Shown here one piece after another: positions 7,499 to 9,185 of a DNA stretch of 9,185 bases. The notes beneath the pieces are model-generated. The model searched no databases. It was not told where the DNA came from and was given only the letters and a program-made list of their open reading frames with translations. The position numbers and the translations under genes are program-made. This DNA comes from Acidobacteriota bacterium (GTDB lineage: Bacteria > Acidobacteriota > Terriglobia > Terriglobales > Acidobacteriaceae), in contig JAJXUS010000054.1 in the NCBI GenBank assembly GCA_021782675.1, positions 1 to 9,185 of the forward strand, in the 5' to 3' direction. Numbering within the stretch: the stretch's first letter is position 1; the number at the start of each line of letters is the position of its first letter.

Positions 7499-7742
7499 GC
7501 GGTTGTCTCCATTCAAAGCAAATGCGCCATTGTCCGTTGATCCGAATGCTGCATTGCCCTTCTCGGTCCCCACGTAAAACTTCCAGGTGGTTGCCGGGCG
7601 GATGCATTAAGTCCTTCAGCAAACGGGCGGCATGGATGGCCCTCAGCTTACGAAACGCCGCCCGCTCAATCGACCCGTATCGTTTGCTGCGCTCGCGACG
7701 GAAAATCCGTTCCGCTTCCCGGTCACGAAAACTTTGAATCAC
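7464..7742 (-). CDS. higB: HigB/RelE-type toxin
   Basis: This 92-residue basic protein is of the HigB (RelE/ParE fold) family, whose members cut mRNA on the ribosome. The family-typical C-terminal block is clear: CSIRINGQWRICFEW at about 64-78, followed by the ending VEIVDYH. Earlier, the helical segment RAAFRKLRAIHAARLLKDL and the PPGNHLEVLRGDR loop also fit. The start is GTG 7740-7742, which gives the expected N-terminus (IQSFRD). The toxin-first order and the overlap with the antitoxin gene are normal for higBA. GC content matches the host (near 60%). It lies 24 bases after the membrane-protein gene, and that gap carries repeated AGCGT/ACGCT motifs. Target specificity is not predictable. 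Confidence 0.88.
   Translation of the reverse strand: MIQSFRDREAERIFRRERSKRYGSIERAAFRKLRAIHAARLLKDLMHPPGNHLEVLRGDREGQCSIRINGQWRICFEWRQPHAYEVEIVDYH
7507..7510 (-). promoter_or_regulatory. Shine-Dalgarno for higA
   Basis: GGAG on the minus strand, 8 bases before ATG 7498 and inside the higB coding region. It decides the higA start. Confidence 0.55.
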
Positions 7743-7767
7743 ACGCTCAGCGTATCACGGGAAGCGT
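7743..7767. promoter_or_regulatory. Candidate HigA operator before higB
   Basis: ACGCT-C-AGCGT (7743-7753) is a perfect 5-base inverted repeat directly adjoining the higB GTG, and a further AGCGT copy lies at 7763-7767, 14 bases away. On the minus strand TATAAC (7766-7771), at the end of the upstream gene, could serve as a -10. Antitoxin-bound palindromes at this place are usual for higBA. The site itself is inferred. Confidence 0.35.
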
Positions 7768-8294
7768 TATAGGGCGCCCCCATCTCGCTTAATGTATTTG
7801 GCATCGGTCGAATAACTAAATTTGCACCTGATTCCATCTGTTTCGATCTCCCCGGATGGACCCTGGAGAATCAATCTGATCGACGCAAAAAATTTGTCAT
7901 CGCACGACTGTAATCTCCTGATGTCTTCCACCCGAGCCAAATCCATCTGTTTCTTTTCTCCAATGGAAACGAGAAGGTATTCGTCTGGATTGAAGCGAAT
8001 CTTGGTTGGCTCCCCGGTCGAAGGCGTTACGTGCAATCCGACAACAAGAAAATTAACGGCGCCAAGATTCGCACAAGTCAACACGAGACCAGCATTCCTA
8101 TCTAAAACTCGATGAGGGAAGTCAAATACCACCTTCGGCTCGTTGATTTCTCTCCAACGAGCGTGTTCGTGATCGCTGTTCTTTTTCATCATTCGCGACT
8201 GAAACAAAGCCATTGCAGCAAGCACAATGGTCGCGCCCGCCTCAAGAATGGCGGCAGTGAGGCGAACCCAGCCGCTCGTGTCTGCGCCTGTCAT
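7767..8294 (-). CDS. Single-pass membrane protein of unknown function
   Basis: I do not recognise this 175-residue protein. It has one N-terminal membrane helix (about 10-32, RLTAAILEAGATIVLAAMAL), a basic and polar juxtamembrane stretch (QSRMMKKNSDHEHARWRE), then a domain of alternating hydrophobic residues suggesting beta strands (KVVFDF, GLVLTCANLGAVNFLVVGLHV, YLLVSI, SIRLILQG, RCKFSY). The topology is probably a small anchor with a single soluble domain. ATG 8294 begins one base after the stop of the 56-codon gene, suggesting coupling; a longer reading from 8432 would overlap that gene in another frame with a Ser/Arg-rich stretch. Bases from about 7790 to 8215 are near 45% GC while the first 25 codons are near 65%, so the soluble domain looks foreign or relaxed. 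No link to the toxin-antitoxin pair is proven. Confidence 0.68.
   Translation of the reverse strand: MTGADTSGWVRLTAAILEAGATIVLAAMALFQSRMMKKNSDHEHARWREINEPKVVFDFPHRVLDRNAGLVLTCANLGAVNFLVVGLHVTPSTGEPTKIRFNPDEYLLVSIGEKKQMDLARVEDIRRLQSCDDKFFASIRLILQGPSGEIETDGIRCKFSYSTDAKYIKRDGGAL
7790..8215. other. AT-rich compositional island
   Basis: Sixty-base blocks through this stretch have 43-47% GC (hand counts), against 62-67% in the blocks counted at 7621, 8221 and 8521. It covers most of the membrane-protein gene. There are no flanking direct repeats or transposase remnants that I could see. Confidence 0.6.
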
Positions 8295-8295
8295 G

Positions 8296-8466
8296 TCAGT
8301 TCCAGACCGTCTCCACCCCGACCGGCTCGATGCGGCAGAAGATATCCGGCGCAACACGCGCCAGCTTGGCGGCAAACTCTTCCGCTTCCGCTTTGGTATC
8401 GAACAGCTCCTTGCAGTAGACTTCGCCGGCACGAAGCTGTTCGCACTTCCATAAAGTATTCGTCAT
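8296..8466 (-). CDS. Small 56-residue protein downstream of dnaK
   Basis: A short gene from ATG 8464-8466 to TGA 8296-8298. The product begins MTNTLWKCEQLRAGEVYCKE, continues with the acidic/alanine helix FDTKAEAEEFAAKLARV, and ends with FCRIEPVGVETVWN. It has three cysteines (8, 18, 44) and no membrane segment. GGGGAG lies 7 bases before the ATG, codon use is host-like with G/C at most third positions, and the next gene starts one base after its stop; together these support a real gene. I cannot name its family. The sequence looks like a compact soluble alpha/beta fold, and its place after dnaK suggests a stress-related role, which is inference. Confidence 0.68.
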   Translation of the reverse strand: MTNTLWKCEQLRAGEVYCKELFDTKAEAEEFAAKLARVAPDIFCRIEPVGVETVWN

Positions 8467-8473
8467 TCCCAGA

Positions 8474-8479
8474 CTCCCC
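8474..8479 (-). promoter_or_regulatory. Shine-Dalgarno for the 56-residue gene
   Basis: GGGGAG on the minus strand, 7 bases before ATG 8466. It is the clearest ribosome-binding site in the window and supports this small gene. Confidence 0.6.
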
Positions 8480-8500
8480 GGTTCCCTGTCCAGAGAAACC

Positions 8501-8532
8501 GAGGGCGCCCCGCTGCTTCTCGAGACGCCCTC
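8501..8532 (-). terminator. Hairpin in the dnaK 3' region, possible weak terminator or attenuator
   Basis: GAGGGCG (8501-8507) pairs with CGCCCTC (8526-8532) around an 18-base loop that itself contains the self-complementary TCTCGAGA. On the minus strand it is followed by GGTTTCTC, only a poor T-tract. It may partly end or stabilise the dnaK message, with some reading through into downstream genes. Confidence 0.35.
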
Positions 8533-8540
8533 TCAGTACG

Positions 8541-8556
8541 CCGGCGCTGTCGCCGG
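8541..8556 (-). terminator. Strong GC hairpin 5 bases after the dnaK stop
   Basis: CCGGCG (8541-8546) and CGCCGG (8551-8556) form a perfect 6-pair stem with a 4-base loop. No T-tract follows, so on its own it is more likely a stabilising or processing hairpin than an intrinsic terminator. Confidence 0.4.
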
Positions 8557-8561
8557 ATTCA

Positions 8562-9185
8562 CTACTTGCGTTCGTCGACGTCGACGTACTCCGCGTCGAT
8601 GACGCCTTCATCCTTCTTGGCTTCAGCGCCCGGCTGCGGCTCGTTCGCTGCAGCTTCTGGCGTTGCCTGCGCGGCGTTGGCCTTATACATCGCCTCTGCC
8701 AGCTTGTGCGAGGTTGCCGTCAGCCGCTCGCGAGCCGCGTTCAGCTCCGCCGCGCTGGGTGTTCCTTCCAGCGCCTTCTTGGCGTCGGCCAGGGCCGTCT
8801 CTACCTCGGACTTGTCAGAGCTCGAGATCTTGTCGCCGCTCTCCTGCAACATCTTTTCACTGTTGTAGACCATGCCATCCAGCTGGTTTCGCGCTTCAAT
8901 CTCTTCTCTCTTTGACTTGTCTTCGGCCGCATGCGATTCAGCGTCTTTCGCCATGCGCTCAACCTCTTCCTTGCTAAGACCTGAGGACGACGTGATCGTA
9001 ATCTTCTGATCCTTGCCCGTCGCCGTGTCCTTGGCCGTCACGTTCAGGATGCCGTTCGCGTCGATGTCAAAGGTCACCTCAATCTGCGGAATACCGCGCT
9101 GTGCCGGGGGAATACCGCTCAGCTTGAACTTGCCCAGCGTGCGATTCTGATTGGCCATCGGCCGCTCACCCTGCAGGACGTGGAT
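8562..9185 (-). CDS. dnaK: Chaperone DnaK (Hsp70), C-terminal part, 5' end outside window
   Basis: This is the last 207 residues of the ATP-driven chaperone that binds exposed hydrophobic peptides and works with DnaJ and GrpE. The visible part starts in the substrate-binding beta domain ([47 protein letters not shown]), all highly conserved Hsp70 signatures. The helical lid follows ([14 protein letters not shown], then [15 protein letters not shown]), and it ends with an Ala/Glu/Pro-rich linker and the acidic tail [11 protein letters not shown], equivalent to the EEVD-like bacterial tail. The frame is open to the right edge, so the ATG at 9158 is internal. The nucleotide-binding domain, start and promoter are outside the window, so HspR or sigma control sites for dnaK cannot be examined. 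Stop TAG is at 8562-8564. Confidence 0.97.
   Translation of the reverse strand: MHVLQGERPMANQNRTLGKFKLSGIPPAQRGIPQIEVTFDIDANGILNVTAKDTATGKDQKITITSSSGLSKEEVERMAKDAESHAAEDKSKREEIEARNQLDGMVYNSEKMLQESGDKISSSDKSEVETALADAKKALEGTPSAAELNAARERLTATSHKLAEAMYKANAAQATPEAAANEPQPGAEAKKDEGVIDAEYVDVDERK

Noticed and set aside
7499..7573. 25-residue N-terminal extension of higA
   Set aside because: Not like HigA proteins, deeper overlap with higB, and a good GGAG precedes ATG 7498.
8295..8432. 46-residue N-terminal extension of the membrane protein
   Set aside because: It lies out of frame over the 56-codon gene and reads as Ser/Arg-rich filler, pushing the membrane helix inward.
8573..8586. CGTCGACGTCGACG palindromic repeat
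   Set aside because: Explained by codons for the Val-Asp-Val-Asp tail of DnaK.
8291..8611. Minus-strand 106-codon open frame over the dnaK tail and the 56-codon gene
   Set aside because: It runs out of frame across the dnaK stop, both hairpins and the small gene, with a Ser/Arg/Gly composition.
8112..8915. Plus-strand open frame (267 codons) over dnaK and the small genes
   Set aside because: Antisense to the unmistakable dnaK end. Its product is Arg/Cys/Leu-rich with no family signature.
1..9185. tRNA, rRNA, CRISPR, insertion sequence, CIRCE element
   Set aside because: None found by eye: no cloverleaf-like segments, spaced repeats, transposase motifs or the 9-base CIRCE arms.

Overview
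This window is GC-rich (about 60-65% over most of its length) and probably comes from an Acidobacteriota (Acidobacteriaceae-like) chromosome. That assignment is inference. It rests on a TolC-family protein with a long Gly/Ser/Thr-rich insert, an HpnI-like hopanoid glycosyltransferase, and a dnaK / dnaJ / hspR-type heat-shock cluster. No tRNA, rRNA, CRISPR array, transposase or integrase was seen.

Left part, plus strand: the 3' end of a PAS-PAS-histidine kinase gene (its start lies before base 1), a 249-base gap with a hairpin but no convincing gene, then a TolC-family outer-membrane protein gene whose best start is GTG 1527. The TolC gene converges, with only 21 bases between stops, on a minus-strand pair: a GT21/HpnI-like membrane glycosyltransferase and, upstream of it, a MerR-family HspR-like heat-shock repressor. 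Divergent from hspR, across 53 bases, is a small secreted DUF3617-like protein. Its last 7 bases overlap the end of dnaJ.

Right part, minus strand, in transcription order: dnaK (C-terminal third only), a 56-codon gene with a good ribosome-binding site, a 175-residue single-pass membrane protein of unknown function starting 1 base later, a HigB/HigA-type toxin-antitoxin pair, and dnaJ starting 3 bases after the antitoxin stop. All of these could be read from one heat-shock transcript. HigBA also has a repeat-rich candidate operator just before higB and may be expressed on its own.

Three points stand out. First, dnaJ is interrupted by one in-frame TAG (6731-6733) between the J/GF region and the zinc-finger/C-terminal region. 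The frame is unchanged and otherwise clean on both sides. This is a recent nonsense mutation, a sequencing error or a readthrough site. Second, a toxin-antitoxin module plus a membrane protein sits between dnaK and dnaJ, where grpE or nothing would be more usual. Third, most of the membrane protein gene is AT-rich (about 45% GC) between GC-rich neighbours, which suggests acquired DNA. No wholly new system could be established; the dnaK-dnaJ interval is the best candidate for something undescribed.
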